In this document: positions 29,877 to 39,970 of the stretch, in pieces
Layout: each line of letters opens with the position of its first letter
Position numbering within the stretch: position 1 is the first letter of the stretch
NCBI RefSeq assembly: GCF_022965805.1
Contig: NC_133110.1
Span: forward strand, 27,896,668-27,960,667
Length of the DNA stretch: 64,000 bases
Source: Primulina eburnea
Lineage: Eukaryota; Streptophyta; Magnoliopsida; Lamiales; Gesneriaceae
Reading direction: 5' to 3'
The notes under the pieces: model-generated
Told to the model about the DNA's origin: nothing
What the model saw: the letters and a program-made list of their open reading frames with translations, nothing else
Databases searched by the model: none
Program-made: the position numbers and the translations under genes

Positions 29877-32800
29877 ATGCAAACACGATCGCGTACGACC
29901 CATGATGCCCAGGAAGAGCATGGACGCCCTCCTCCAGCTCGACCGCAGCAGGAGGAGTTCCTGATCACGTCCGAGGTTCTGAAGGCATTGATGGAGGAAG
30001 CATCTTCTAGGGCTGCAGCCGAAGCCGTGGAGCGGTACCTCGCAGCTCGGCAGCAGCACAGCGAGAACAGGGGAGCACACGGCGAAGGAGCCCATTCACA
30101 TCATTCAGAAAGAGTCTTACCTGAGAGAGAGGTAGTCGGGACCAACAACGTGCCACCGACAAACCTAAAGAAGGGGACTGCACTCCAAGATGACGAGGCT
30201 CATAGCCAGGCACCTCCATCCTGTCAGAAACTCCGCGCCAAGAGAGGAGAAGAGGTTGCAATGGCATTTTCACCTGCACGACGTAGCCCTTTCACCACAG
30301 CTGTACTAGCGGAAATGCTGCCGATTGGGTTAAAGATAGCAAACCTACCTGAGTATAAAGGAGAAGGGGATCCACAAGATCACCTCGACAAATTTTATGC
30401 AAAGGCAGACCTTTATGACATCAGCGACGCTGCTTACTGTAAAATCTTTCGAACTACCCTATCAGGACAGGCCCTTACTTGGTTCAACAAGCTACCCCCG
30501 GGGACAGTAGGCAGCCTGGATGAACTCACCAGGCGTTTTCTTCAACAATTCTCCATTAATAGGAAGTATCCCAAGACAGCGTCTTATTTGTTCACCATAG
30601 TCCAAAGAGAGGGAGAGAGCCTGAGAGAGTTCGTACAGCGATTCACTCAGGCCGTTCATGAGGTCCCGTACGTCAATCACGATTTACTGGCAGGAATCAT
30701 GCAGCAAAACCTTCGTCACCGGAGATTCAAAGAGTCAATAGCGGGAAAACCCCCTAACACTTTGGAAGAATTACTTGAAAGAGCAGAAAAGTACATTCGC
30801 ATCGAAGAAGCAGTAGAACCTCGTTATCTTGTAAAAAGAAAGAGAGAAGATGAGAAATTCGGGGTCAAGAAGGAAGAAAGGCAGGTAACTCAGAGCCCTC
30901 ATCTCCAGCACATCTTGCTGAACTCACGCTTGACAGACATATTAGTGGTAGCCGAAAAGCAAGGTCTTTTGCAGCCCCCTCGCCCTATGAAAGAAAACTC
31001 GAAAAGACAGCAATCTGACAAGTATTGTCGTTTTCACAAGGACAAGGGTCATACCACAGAAGATTGTTTTGTCCTGCGAGCAGAAATTGAGAAACTCATC
31101 AAGCGAGGATACTTGGGCGGTTTCGTGGATAAGTCACGAAATCAGCAGGACAGTAAGCGCCCAGAATTCCAGCGCAAGCCCAGCCCACTGAGAGGAAACA
31201 ATGACCAAGGAAAACGGCCCGAAAGGATAGAGGAGAACCTCCCTACTGGAGGAATCATCGCAGTAATTTCTGGAGGCCCGGCATGGGGGGATTCGAATAG
31301 GGCGAGAAAAACTTTGATTCGCGCAGCAGTGCAAGAACTTCCATCTGAGATCAATACCAAATCACACTCCGTGCTCGAGATAGTCCAGTCAAAAAGAGAT
31401 CTGGCCTTCGGGGACAGTGACATGGAGTTCCCTCGTGGGGAACACAATGACGCCTTAGTCATCTCCGCCACCATTTCCAATTTCTGGGTGAGGAAGATAC
31501 TGATAGATTCAGGAAGTTCTGCAGACATCATTTTCTATAGCGCTTTTGTAAAGCTTGGAATTGACAATGCCCTACTAGCCCCGGTGAACACCCCCCTGGT
31601 TGGTTTTGCGGGAGAGGTGGTTGAGGCATTGGGCGAGGTTGTGCTTCCCCTTTCCTTGGGGTCTTACCCACTAAAGACCACTAAGATGGTAAAGTTTCTC
31701 GTGGTGAAGTCTCCATCAGCATACAAAATTATTTTGGGGCGTCCTAGCTTAAATTTGTTTCAGGCGATAGGCTCTACGTATCACATTAAACTTAAGTTCC
31801 CCACGCCCGAAGGGATAGGGGAGGCCACCGGTGATAGCCGATTGGCGAGAGAATGTCATGCCATCACCTTGCAGGGGACAGCAAGTCACCGAAAGAGGCA
31901 GGCTGCCTCAAAGGACTCATCACCCAGAAATAAGCAGAAGTTGGAGCATCATCCAGGGAACAGTGAGGTTCATATTGTTGAAAGCGAATCAGGAAGAGAC
32001 GAGAGACTTAAAGCCGCAGAAGTACTAAAAAGTATAGAAGTAATACCAGGGAAGTCCGAGAGCAAGGTCAAGGTTGGAACAGGCTTACCGACTAATTTGG
32101 AAGAAGCCCTGACAGCTTTTCTGAGAAATAATGCAGATGTATTTGCCTGGAAGGATGAAGCATTGCCAGGAATACCCCAGGAGTATGCGCTCCACAATCT
32201 CAAAGCAGATCCAAAGATAAAACCAATCAAGCAAAAGAAAAGAACGTTCGGTCTCGAGAAAAACAGACATATCAGTGAAGAAGTAGAGAAACTATTAACA
32301 GCCGAGTATATCCGCCCAGTCATGTACCCAGAATGGTTGTCAAATGTCGTGCTCGTACCAAAACCAGGCAACAAATGGCGGTTGTGCATAGATTTCACTG
32401 ATCTGAATAGAGCATGCCCCAAGGATCCGTTCCCGTTGCCAAGGATAGATTCATTGGTAGACTCCACCACCGGGTGCGAAACGCTTAGCTTCTTGGATGC
32501 ATATCAAGGCTACAATCAAATCCGGCTAGCACCTGAGGATCAGGAAAGAACAAGCTTTGTAACTGATCGAGGAATTTACTGTTTCAAGGTGATGCCGTTT
32601 GGATTAAAGAACGCCGGAGCAACTTACCAGCGGTTGGTAAACAAGATGTTTGAAAAAACAATCGGGCGCAACATGGAAGTGTATATAGACGACATGCTTG
32701 TCAAGAGCACACTGGCGTCAACCCATACTGAAGATCTCAAGGAATGCTTTGACATTCTGAGAAAGTATAAAATGAAGTTAAACCCTGAAAAGTGCACATT

Positions 32801-35216
32801 TGGAGTCGGAGGAGGGAAATTCCTAGGTTATATGGTCTCAGTTAGAGGGATAGAAGCTAATCCCGAAAAGATCGATGCAGTTCTGAACATGACTCCACCA
32901 AAGACGTTGAAAGGAATACAAGAGTTAACAGGACGAATCGCCGCTCTTAATCGATTCATCTCTAGGTCGGCAGATAAGGGCCTGCCATTCTTCAAAGTGC
33001 TCAGGCAAGGAAGTAGATTCAAATGGACGGACGAGTGTCAGCAAGCCTTCAACGGCTTGAAAAAGTACTTGACCACATCACCTTTACTTGTAAAACCGTG
33101 CGAAGGAGATACATTGTTTCTTTATTTAGCAGTATCGGCCGAAGCAGTCAGCGCTGTGCTAACCTTAGAGGAAGGACGCGAGCATAAGCCCGTGTATTAC
33201 GTGAGCAAAACATTGCAGGGACCAGAACTACGATACACCAATATCGAGAAATTGGCCCTGGCACTAGTCACTGCCGGAAGGAAACTACGTCCTTACCTCC
33301 AATCGCATCAGGTAGTAGTGCTGACCAACCATCCCTTGAAGAAGGTACTCTCCAGCCCTGAGGCATCTGGTAGGATGGTCAAATGGGCGGTGGAGCTGAA
33401 CGAGTACGACCTGGAGTATCAAGCGCGCCCATCAATCAAGGCCCAGGTTTTGGCAGATTTCCTAGTAGAAATGGAGATGATGGAGGCAGAATGTTCCAGC
33501 CCCACTTGGACAATTTTTGTTGATGGATCGTCCACCACATCAGGGAGTGGAGCCGGGATATTGTTAGAAAATCCTCAGGGAGACAAGTTTCAGTATTCCA
33601 TAAGGCTTCAGTTTTCGGCATCAAATAACGAAGCGGAATACGAGGCTATTATAATAGGATTAAAGCTGGCCTTAGCTGCTGGATCAAAAAGGTTGGTAGC
33701 ACACAGTGACTCCCAGCTTGTGGTTAACCAACTTCAAGGGACTTATGTAGCTAAGGAGGAGAAGATGGCCAGATATGTTCTCCGGGTTAATGAGCTGCTC
33801 TCGCGTCTAGAGAACTATGAGATAAAGCAGATACCCAGGGCCCAGAATGAAGTAGCAGATAGGTTAGCCAAGATGGCAAGCTCTATGACGAATATTGACA
33901 GTAGAAGGGTCACCTTTCTAGCCATCACTAAGGAAGAGGCGGAGGGACCGACTCTTGACATCCTATGCGCTGGAGAGGGTGAACCAAGCTGGAAAGATGA
34001 AATCATCAGTTTCCTGGTACAAGGACGCCTACCACAAGATCCTTCTGCAGCCCGAAAGATTCGGATAAGAGCCGCTCGATTTACAATAGTAGATAATGAG
34101 TTGTACAAGAGGGGCTACTCCTTACCGTACCTGAAGTGTCTGGCTCCCAGTAATGCTAACTACGTACTTCGAGAGATTCACGAAGGAATTTGTGGGAATC
34201 ATTTAGGAGGAAGGGCATTGGCCCATAAAGCTCTGCGACAAGGGTATTTTTGGCCCACAATGAGGCGTGACGCAGAAAAATTGGTAAGACACTGTCGTGC
34301 ATGCCAAGAGCACGCGAATATCAATCATCAGCCGGCTACGCTCCTGCAACCCTTAGAAAGCCCCTTGCCTTTTGCACAATGGGGAATGGATATCGTGGGA
34401 CCATTTCCCATAGCTCCTGGGCAGAGAAAATTCCTTCTGGTGGCCGTCGATTACTTCACGAAGTGGGTAGAAGCTGAACCTTTAGCTAAGATAGCTGAGA
34501 AAGACATAATAAACTTTGTGTGGAAGAATATAGTTTGTAGGTTTGGTATACCACGAGCCTTCATCTCAGATAACGGAGCACAATTCTCAGGTTCTAAATT
34601 AAGAAAGTGGTGTGAGGGATTTTCCATCAAGCAATTCTTCACTTCCGTAGGAAACCCCCAAGCAAATGGACAAACTGAGGTTACAAATCGCACTATCTTG
34701 CAACACCTGAAAACACGATTAGGAGCAGCCAAAGGCAAATGGGTGGATGAACTGCCGAGTGCCCTCTGGGCTTATAGGACTACGTCACGCACCTCTACCG
34801 GAGAATCACCCTTCAACTTGGTTTATGGGGCAGAAGCAGTGGCTCCCGCAGAAATAGGAGAACCTTCCATGAGAGTCCAAAATTATACTCTAGCAGATAA
34901 TGAAATAGAGATGAGGTTATCTTTGGATCTCATAGACGAGCTTAGGGAAGAGGCATCACTCCGTGCAGAAAGGTACAGAGCGCAAATGGCCAGAGCATAC
35001 AATAATAAGGTTAAGCATAGGTCATTTCAAGTAGGGGACCTAGTCTTGAGGAGGGCAGAAATCTTGCGGCAGGTAGGTAAACTCGATCCAAAATGGGAGG
35101 GCTCGTACAAAGTAATCGAGATAATCAAAGGAGGAGCATATCGTCTTCAGCAGCCAGATGGGAAGACCCTACCAAGAACATGGAACGTTGCGAACTTAAA
35201 GAAATTTTATGTATAG
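29877..35216 (+). CDS. Gag-Pol polyprotein, Tat-lineage Ty3/Gypsy (1779 aa, intact)
   Basis: One uninterrupted frame. Gag core around residues 150-320 (LPEYKGEGDPQDHLDKF; WFNKLPPGTVGSLDEL), a CCHC-like CRFHKDKGHTTEDC (about 383-396), protease LIDSGSSADII (about 541), reverse transcriptase with YIDDMLVKS (about 936), a first RNase H (VVLTNHPLKKV region), a second archaeal-type RNase H beginning IFVDGSSTTSGSGAG (about 1211), integrase zinc finger (HEGICGNHLGG ... CRACQ, about 1434-1478), DDE core with GMDIVGPF, SDNGAQFSG and a Glu in TEVTNR, and a C-terminal YRLQQPDGKTLPRTWN segment. The doubled RNase H is characteristic of Tat/Ogre/Retand elements. All catalytic motifs are present, so the protein could be active although the element lacks a 3' LTR. 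GC content is higher than in neighbouring DNA. Confidence 0.95.
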   Translation: MQTRSRTTHDAQEEHGRPPPARPQQEEFLITSEVLKALMEEASSRAAAEAVERYLAARQQHSENRGAHGEGAHSHHSERVLPEREVVGTNNVPPTNLKKGTALQDDEAHSQAPPSCQKLRAKRGEEVAMAFSPARRSPFTTAVLAEMLPIGLKIANLPEYKGEGDPQDHLDKFYAKADLYDISDAAYCKIFRTTLSGQALTWFNKLPPGTVGSLDELTRRFLQQFSINRKYPKTASYLFTIVQREGESLREFVQRFTQAVHEVPYVNHDLLAGIMQQNLRHRRFKESIAGKPPNTLEELLERAEKYIRIEEAVEPRYLVKRKREDEKFGVKKEERQVTQSPHLQHILLNSRLTDILVVAEKQGLLQPPRPMKENSKRQQSDKYCRFHKDKGHTTEDCFVLRAEIEKLIKRGYLGGFVDKSRNQQDSKRPEFQRKPSPLRGNNDQGKRPERIEENLPTGGIIAVISGGPAWGDSNRARKTLIRAAVQELPSEINTKSHSVLEIVQSKRDLAFGDSDMEFPRGEHNDALVISATISNFWVRKILIDSGSSADIIFYSAFVKLGIDNALLAPVNTPLVGFAGEVVEALGEVVLPLSLGSYPLKTTKMVKFLVVKSPSAYKIILGRPSLNLFQAIGSTYHIKLKFPTPEGIGEATGDSRLARECHAITLQGTASHRKRQAASKDSSPRNKQKLEHHPGNSEVHIVESESGRDERLKAAEVLKSIEVIPGKSESKVKVGTGLPTNLEEALTAFLRNNADVFAWKDEALPGIPQEYALHNLKADPKIKPIKQKKRTFGLEKNRHISEEVEKLLTAEYIRPVMYPEWLSNVVLVPKPGNKWRLCIDFTDLNRACPKDPFPLPRIDSLVDSTTGCETLSFLDAYQGYNQIRLAPEDQERTSFVTDRGIYCFKVMPFGLKNAGATYQRLVNKMFEKTIGRNMEVYIDDMLVKSTLASTHTEDLKECFDILRKYKMKLNPEKCTFGVGGGKFLGYMVSVRGIEANPEKIDAVLNMTPPKTLKGIQELTGRIAALNRFISRSADKGLPFFKVLRQGSRFKWTDECQQAFNGLKKYLTTSPLLVKPCEGDTLFLYLAVSAEAVSAVLTLEEGREHKPVYYVSKTLQGPELRYTNIEKLALALVTAGRKLRPYLQSHQVVVLTNHPLKKVLSSPEASGRMVKWAVELNEYDLEYQARPSIKAQVLADFLVEMEMMEAECSSPTWTIFVDGSSTTSGSGAGILLENPQGDKFQYSIRLQFSASNNEAEYEAIIIGLKLALAAGSKRLVAHSDSQLVVNQLQGTYVAKEEKMARYVLRVNELLSRLENYEIKQIPRAQNEVADRLAKMASSMTNIDSRRVTFLAITKEEAEGPTLDILCAGEGEPSWKDEIISFLVQGRLPQDPSAARKIRIRAARFTIVDNELYKRGYSLPYLKCLAPSNANYVLREIHEGICGNHLGGRALAHKALRQGYFWPTMRRDAEKLVRHCRACQEHANINHQPATLLQPLESPLPFAQWGMDIVGPFPIAPGQRKFLLVAVDYFTKWVEAEPLAKIAEKDIINFVWKNIVCRFGIPRAFISDNGAQFSGSKLRKWCEGFSIKQFFTSVGNPQANGQTEVTNRTILQHLKTRLGAAKGKWVDELPSALWAYRTTSRTSTGESPFNLVYGAEAVAPAEIGEPSMRVQNYTLADNEIEMRLSLDLIDELREEASLRAERYRAQMARAYNNKVKHRSFQVGDLVLRRAEILRQVGKLDPKWEGSYKVIEIIKGGAYRLQQPDGKTLPRTWNVANLKKFYV

Positions 35217-35706
35217 ACTGAGTGTTTCTATTTATTTTTGCTTGAAAGGCAGTCAGTGACGAGATGTTATTGTCGGAGTTACGTTTATCAATAAATTTAA
35301 AAGTTTTTCTTGCATTTATCGTCTTTTCATTTTGCTTAATTAAAAAAAAAAAGGAGAGTAACGCGCGCGGAAGTCATCACGAGACCCAAAGTGTCACAGA
35401 GAGCCACCCAAGCATAAGAGGCTTGGCCAGCCCAGCGGGGAAGTGCTCAGACACTGTAAGAGGTCACCAAAATAGAGTCCCGGGATACCTACGCTAAGGT
35501 AATAATTTCCCGTCGAGACCACAGAGGCTTAAATATGCCCAAATCCATATTTAATTAAGCAGCAAGCATGAAGTATTACCGAAAGAAAACAAAAACTAAT
35601 GACCAGATGACATAGTAATCAAAATAAACTTCGACTAAGAAAAATAGTTGTGCAAGAGTGCGATCTTAGAGTAAAACTCAGACAGGTCTAATGGCAAAGG
35701 CAAAAG
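35217..35706 (+). other. Spacer between gag-pol and the antisense ORF of the Tat-lineage element
   Basis: About 490 bp with no supported gene. It begins directly after the polyprotein stop, contains an A-rich run (35341-35352) and is part of the element's 3' region by position. Confidence 0.5.
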
Positions 35707-36225
35707 TCATCCATCCTCGATAGCTTCGTCCGCAGGGAGCAAGTGCAGCGCACCAATGACCTCGCAGTCAACATCTCCCGCTGGAGGAAACTCTGGCAGA
35801 GGGTCAGCCTGAGCAGTGTCATCCAACTCGGCCACATGAGGTGAAATCCTCATAATCACCTCCTCAGGAACCAAGCCTGTCAAGCGAAGCTGGAGACGAC
35901 AGTCTCGCACCACCTCATCACGGAGACCAAAAGCGTGACCGTAAACCTCATCAGCATAGGCCGGAGAAGCACGAAAGGCTGCTAATGCCTTCTCTTCAAC
36001 ACTCGTCACAAAGGACTTCCCCATCTTAGAAGCCAAGAACATCCCGCCGGTCTTCACCTCGGTATGGTGTTTGTCATAGAGGGAACCAAGCTCTTTACGC
36101 AATTCCTCATCATCTCTGGTCTTTTCTTCACATTTTTTTGTCAAGCAAGAAAGATCGTCTTGAAACTTCATGTTCTCCGTTCGAAGGCGTTCATTTTCTT
36201 CCTTTAAATGGGAGAGCTCTCGGCG
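35707..36225 (-). pseudogene. Antisense ORF of the Tat-lineage element, 5'-truncated
   Basis: The minus strand is open for about 170 codons of element sequence. It reads a coiled coil (LKEENERLRTENMKFQDDL), then EEKALAAFRASPAYADEVYG, and an acidic C-terminal tail ending ADEAIEDG. Tat-lineage elements often carry an antisense ORF between pol and the 3' LTR, whose product is of unknown function. The frame happens to stay open into the flanking 77-bp repeat, giving an artificial N-terminus. The real N-terminal part is missing because the element is truncated here. Confidence 0.65.
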
Positions 36226-36302
36226 AAAAAGAGATGCTCGCCACAAATGCAACTTCTAAAAAGAAAGCAAGTTCTGAACGTTTTCCCTATTTATACAATA
36301 CT
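36226..36302. repeat. 77-bp direct repeat, right copy
   Basis: Identical by eye to 29347-29423. It continues directly into the 3' flank of the papain-like gene, whose stop is 29 bp away at 36331. Confidence 0.9.
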
Positions 36303-36330
36303 CATTTTATTTGTAGTTTTATGTTCCTAA

Positions 36331-37547
36331 TCAGTTTGAACATTCTTTCCCTTCTTCAATACCTATAGAATTCCCAGAGCTAGAGATATTTCCACTTTGA
36401 TTCTTGGACAGAGCAGTGGTAGATGCATGTGACTGCTGCGTTATTCCTTTACTGAGAAAATGTGAAGTGGAAAAAAATCACAATTCTTTCACCTAAATAT
36501 GAAAAATGGTATCGAATAACAAATCCATACCTTATCTTTTTCAGTTGTCGAATACTGAGGACAGGGAACCAAAATTCATCAACCAAGTTGGTAGGTATCA
36601 GGGCATACCCTTCGCATCCAAATTCTTTCCCATGACTGTTCAGTATCACAAAAAAATTTGTAATATTATTATCTATCTTGATCCTAGCGTTTCCCACAAT
36701 CACCACGGCATGTCCCTCAAGACGTGTTCCTGCTGCTAATTCAGATTCTAGAGGCTGATAGATAACCTAAAAGAAAACAATTTCTTTGGTCACTGAAGAA
36801 AACTAAAAACTTTCTTGATTTAATGATTACAAACCTCTTCACATTCCAAAAATGATTCGTAGACACTATTCATTCCCCCAACTAATGGGGTGTGACACGC
36901 ATATTCAAATGCTTCTTCGGCTTCCAGCGTTACAAGTGCCGAAATCTTCAGCCTAGGTGGCTGAAACAATGATAGAAATCAGTTTCATATAAAATACATA
37001 TTCAGAAAATTTAGATATATGATCCATATATTTTTACATGTTCACAACAGTAAGAGTAAAAATTCTTAGGGCGAGGGCTCTTGCACTCGGTTGTAATCAC
37101 AAGACCGGGGTACATGCCATATGTAAACACATCTTCCACTGAAGAGCCTTCCCTGCCAAGTCTACTCTTCCGAATTTGCTCATCGGGATACACTTCAAAT
37201 AAATTTTCAAACACATCCTGAACGTCCAAATAGAATTTTTTGGAGTCAGCAACTTCGATCTTCGATTTCCTACACTGCATCTCTGTACACGTCACCACTG
37301 CTACGAACGCACATGAGTAAGTATTTCGCTGATTTCTCACCTTCCGATTAAGCCATTTTTCAAAGAAATTAAACTGAAGGATTTCGAAATCAGAACATCG
37401 GTCTTCGAGATAGGTAGATATTGTTGTTCTTAATATCGCACTATGAGAGAATAAGAGAAAACAGAGGTTATTAGTGTCTTTGTAAGTGTAACATAAAATA
37501 TTTTTACGAAAACATTAACCGGTAATCTTTAGAGAGGTCATTGTAAA
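36331..37547 (-). CDS. Papain-like (C1A-type) cysteine peptidase homologue, 5' end not found
   Basis: Minus-strand exons, all in matching phase: a tentative 37520-37547, then 37038-37440, 36835-36960, 36531-36766 and 36331-36451, ending at TGA 36331-36333. The reading has the papain layout: KVRNQRNTYSCAFVAVV carries the oxyanion Gln and, six residues on, the catalytic Cys; EGHAVVIVGNARI carries the catalytic His; VILNSHGKEFGCEGYALI carries the catalytic Asn. Unusual substitutions are Ala for the Trp after the catalytic Cys, and His for the Trp after Asn-Ser. About 294 residues are visible, so the mature domain is nearly complete but signal peptide and propeptide are missing or in unseen exons upstream. 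The Ser-rich C-terminal exon ends GIEEGKECSN. It may be a degraded or non-canonical peptidase; all splice sites are GT-AG. Confidence 0.7.
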
Positions 37548-39115
37548 CTGTTCTTCACAAATAAAAACTTCTAACTTATTCTTTTTGATGTGGAAAACGA
37601 GAGGAAATAGATGAGCTACAACACCTTTGAACATAAAATGTTTTTTTTCGATTACTTGAGAGATCAAACAAGACACCCAAAAAAAATGAAAATTTCACAC
37701 GTCCTATAAATGTAAATTGAAAGAGCAAGAAAAAGGATAGGACTGAACTTGGACTCAAATTTCAAATTTGATTTATGGAATATCTGAATAAATTTCTATT
37801 ATACCAAGTCCCTGCGATTTTGCTCCAGTTTTTCACGGTGTTAAATATTCAAGCAAACATGAAAAACTAAAAATAACCCAAGACTGTTGAAATTTAATGG
37901 ACTCTAACAATTAAAATACTTTCAACAAATCTCAAACATTTACCTCTTCATGGCAGATCAGCTTCAACAAGGATTTGTTTTTGGAGTGAAAATCGTTCAA
38001 GCAAACATGAAAAACTCAAAAAATGTTAAAAGGTGTTGTAGAGCTCATCTATTTTTGGACCAACAAGCATGGACCGTAAAAGGGTTTTTTTGTTACCATA
38101 CATAGTTTCTTTCCACCTTTTCTTGGTTTCTCTGTTAAAATTCATACCCATTCTCCACAATTTGACAGACCCTTGAGCAAGCCTTTTTAAGTATCAAAAT
38201 CTCAGGATATCTCCCAAGTACCAAATTAAATCATTACCCTGATACTAATATAATAAACCCCATATTTTTTAAAATAATATTTTGGTGAGAATTTTTTTTT
38301 TTAAAAAAAGTTACCTGTTTGTATTTATGTAAAGAGAAAATGAAGATTTAAGCTATCGGCCTTTGATTTTTTAGATTGTTATGCGTTCGTAACAAAAGTA
38401 CATAAAATCTGAATGATCTATTTTTTTATTATATCATTTGGCTGAAACAAATACGAAGTTTTATGATTATATCTATGCGTTTGAATTGTAGTATCATATT
38501 TTGTGACTTAGATAAATATTAAAAATATATCTCTGTTTTTTTAAGAACCTGTTGTGCCTAAAATTAATTTTTTTAGAGAAGCCCAAAAGAGAAGCCCAAG
38601 AGATAAAACCTATCGGAGTTGCAGTTGGCCCAGTGAAAGAAAGTTGCGGCCGGTTACCTCCATTACCCAATATGGAAGACGTGGAGTAATCGTGGGGTGC
38701 GGTTGAAACTTCTCGTGGAGTGTGATAAAGGCAGATGGAGGAATCAGAAAGTGGCCCCCGACAAAAATCAACACAAAATCTACAGCATAATTTCTGCAGA
38801 ATTCCATCAATTCTATGTTCATTTATTTCGATTTCCAATAGTCAGTATTTGAATTTTGATGTATTCCTCCGACTTTCTTGTAAAAGTGTCGATCAAATTC
38901 ATGGCAGCATAATGAATGTTGATGTTGTTTATGAATTCCACCTTTAATTTCAGTATATTCTTCATTTTATGTTCTTATTTTTGGAGACATTTCGAGGGAA
39001 TTAGAACGAACGATCGAATCGAGAAACACAACGCTTGGTAAACGAAGTCAGATTAATTCACAAATTCGGCACGAACACGTGCCTGGCACGCCCGCAAATT
39101 TCGTGACAAACAGAA
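37548..39115. other. Non-coding DNA upstream of the papain-like gene
   Basis: I see no supported gene. The part at 38580-38830 is less AT-rich and open on both strands for about 70-110 codons, but without recognisable motifs. 5' exons of the papain-like gene would be expected in this region. Confidence 0.35.
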
Positions 39116-39970
39116 CCATTTTACATTAAATATTTTATATTTTCTATGAAATTAGGAATCCATATAATTAACTATTAATTTCTTGTTGTGATAGGCTGGG
39201 ATCAAGAAATTTTATGTTTTGGTGTTTTGTTTACCAGCTCTATCAACTTTCTCTTTTTAATTACGATATTATAATTCTAATTTTACATTTTATTTTCCCC
39301 AATGTTGGCCTTTTAAACATGTGCTAGTGTTTTATCTTTCACAAAAAATATAGTTTAATTATGTATTGATTACGCAGAGAGTGTGTGTGTGTGTGCATGT
39401 ATAATGTATATAAGACGAAATGGAGGATAATCATATTGTATAACTCTTTCGTAAATACAACATAATATGTAGAGAATATATATGAACAAAATTTTTCTAA
39501 TGAGGGTGTTTGTACAATTTTTGTTATTAATGCTAGGAACAAAATACATTAATTTGAGTGAAAAATAGTAAAAATCCCACTTTTACGGAATCAAATGAAA
39601 ATGAATACCAATTTTGATCGTAAATTCTAAGAAAATGTGACGCTAAACTAAAAAAAACTTGAAAAATAAAATCTCAACATAAGTATGTACATACAAATCA
39701 GTAGGGGTTTACAAAACATAGAAATATACAAATAAAGTTTCTGAAATATAATAAACACGCTAAAAGCTAAATAAAACTGGAATATTGAGACAAAATCTAC
39801 TAGAAATATTTGTAGAGAGTTTGCAGAATGTTGACTTGTGTTGTTTTTCTAAACCACCGATTATTTCCTTTTGTTTAGTTTCTGGAAGAATTTTTCCCCA
39901 TTATCACGGGCCACGATCTCGCCCTAAAAACCGATTGCTCGCTGCTTTATTACTTCAAATTTTCTGAACT
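39116..39970. repeat. Repeat shared with 45660-45781 and 46700-46800
   Basis: The stretch 39116-39230 (from CCATTTTACATTAAATATTT to TTATGTTTTGGTG) matches 45662-45785, and about 39885-39930 (TTTTTCCCCATTATCACGGG) matches about 46725-46770. In the second place a Copia-like LTR starts exactly where the match stops, so this copy shows the empty site. Confidence 0.6.

Larger units (their letters stand above)
29423..36225 (+). mobile_element. Ty3/Gypsy Tat-lineage retrotransposon with 5' LTR but no 3' LTR
   Basis: The element starts with an apparent 412-bp LTR (TGATGGGTG ... GCATCA, 29423-29834), then a primer-binding site and an intact gag-pol, then about 1 kb containing an antisense ORF, and ends abruptly at 36225 inside that ORF. 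No second LTR is found between 35217 and 36225. Two RNase H domains in the polyprotein point to the Tat/Retand lineage. The flanks are perfect 77-bp direct repeats instead of a 5-bp duplication, so the insertion was probably an incomplete cDNA joined by a non-integrase route. Confidence 0.85.

Noticed and set aside
38494..38947. Possible gene in the less AT-rich patch upstream of the papain-like gene
   Set aside because: Open on both strands, but no domain, no consistent splice sites and no match within the window.
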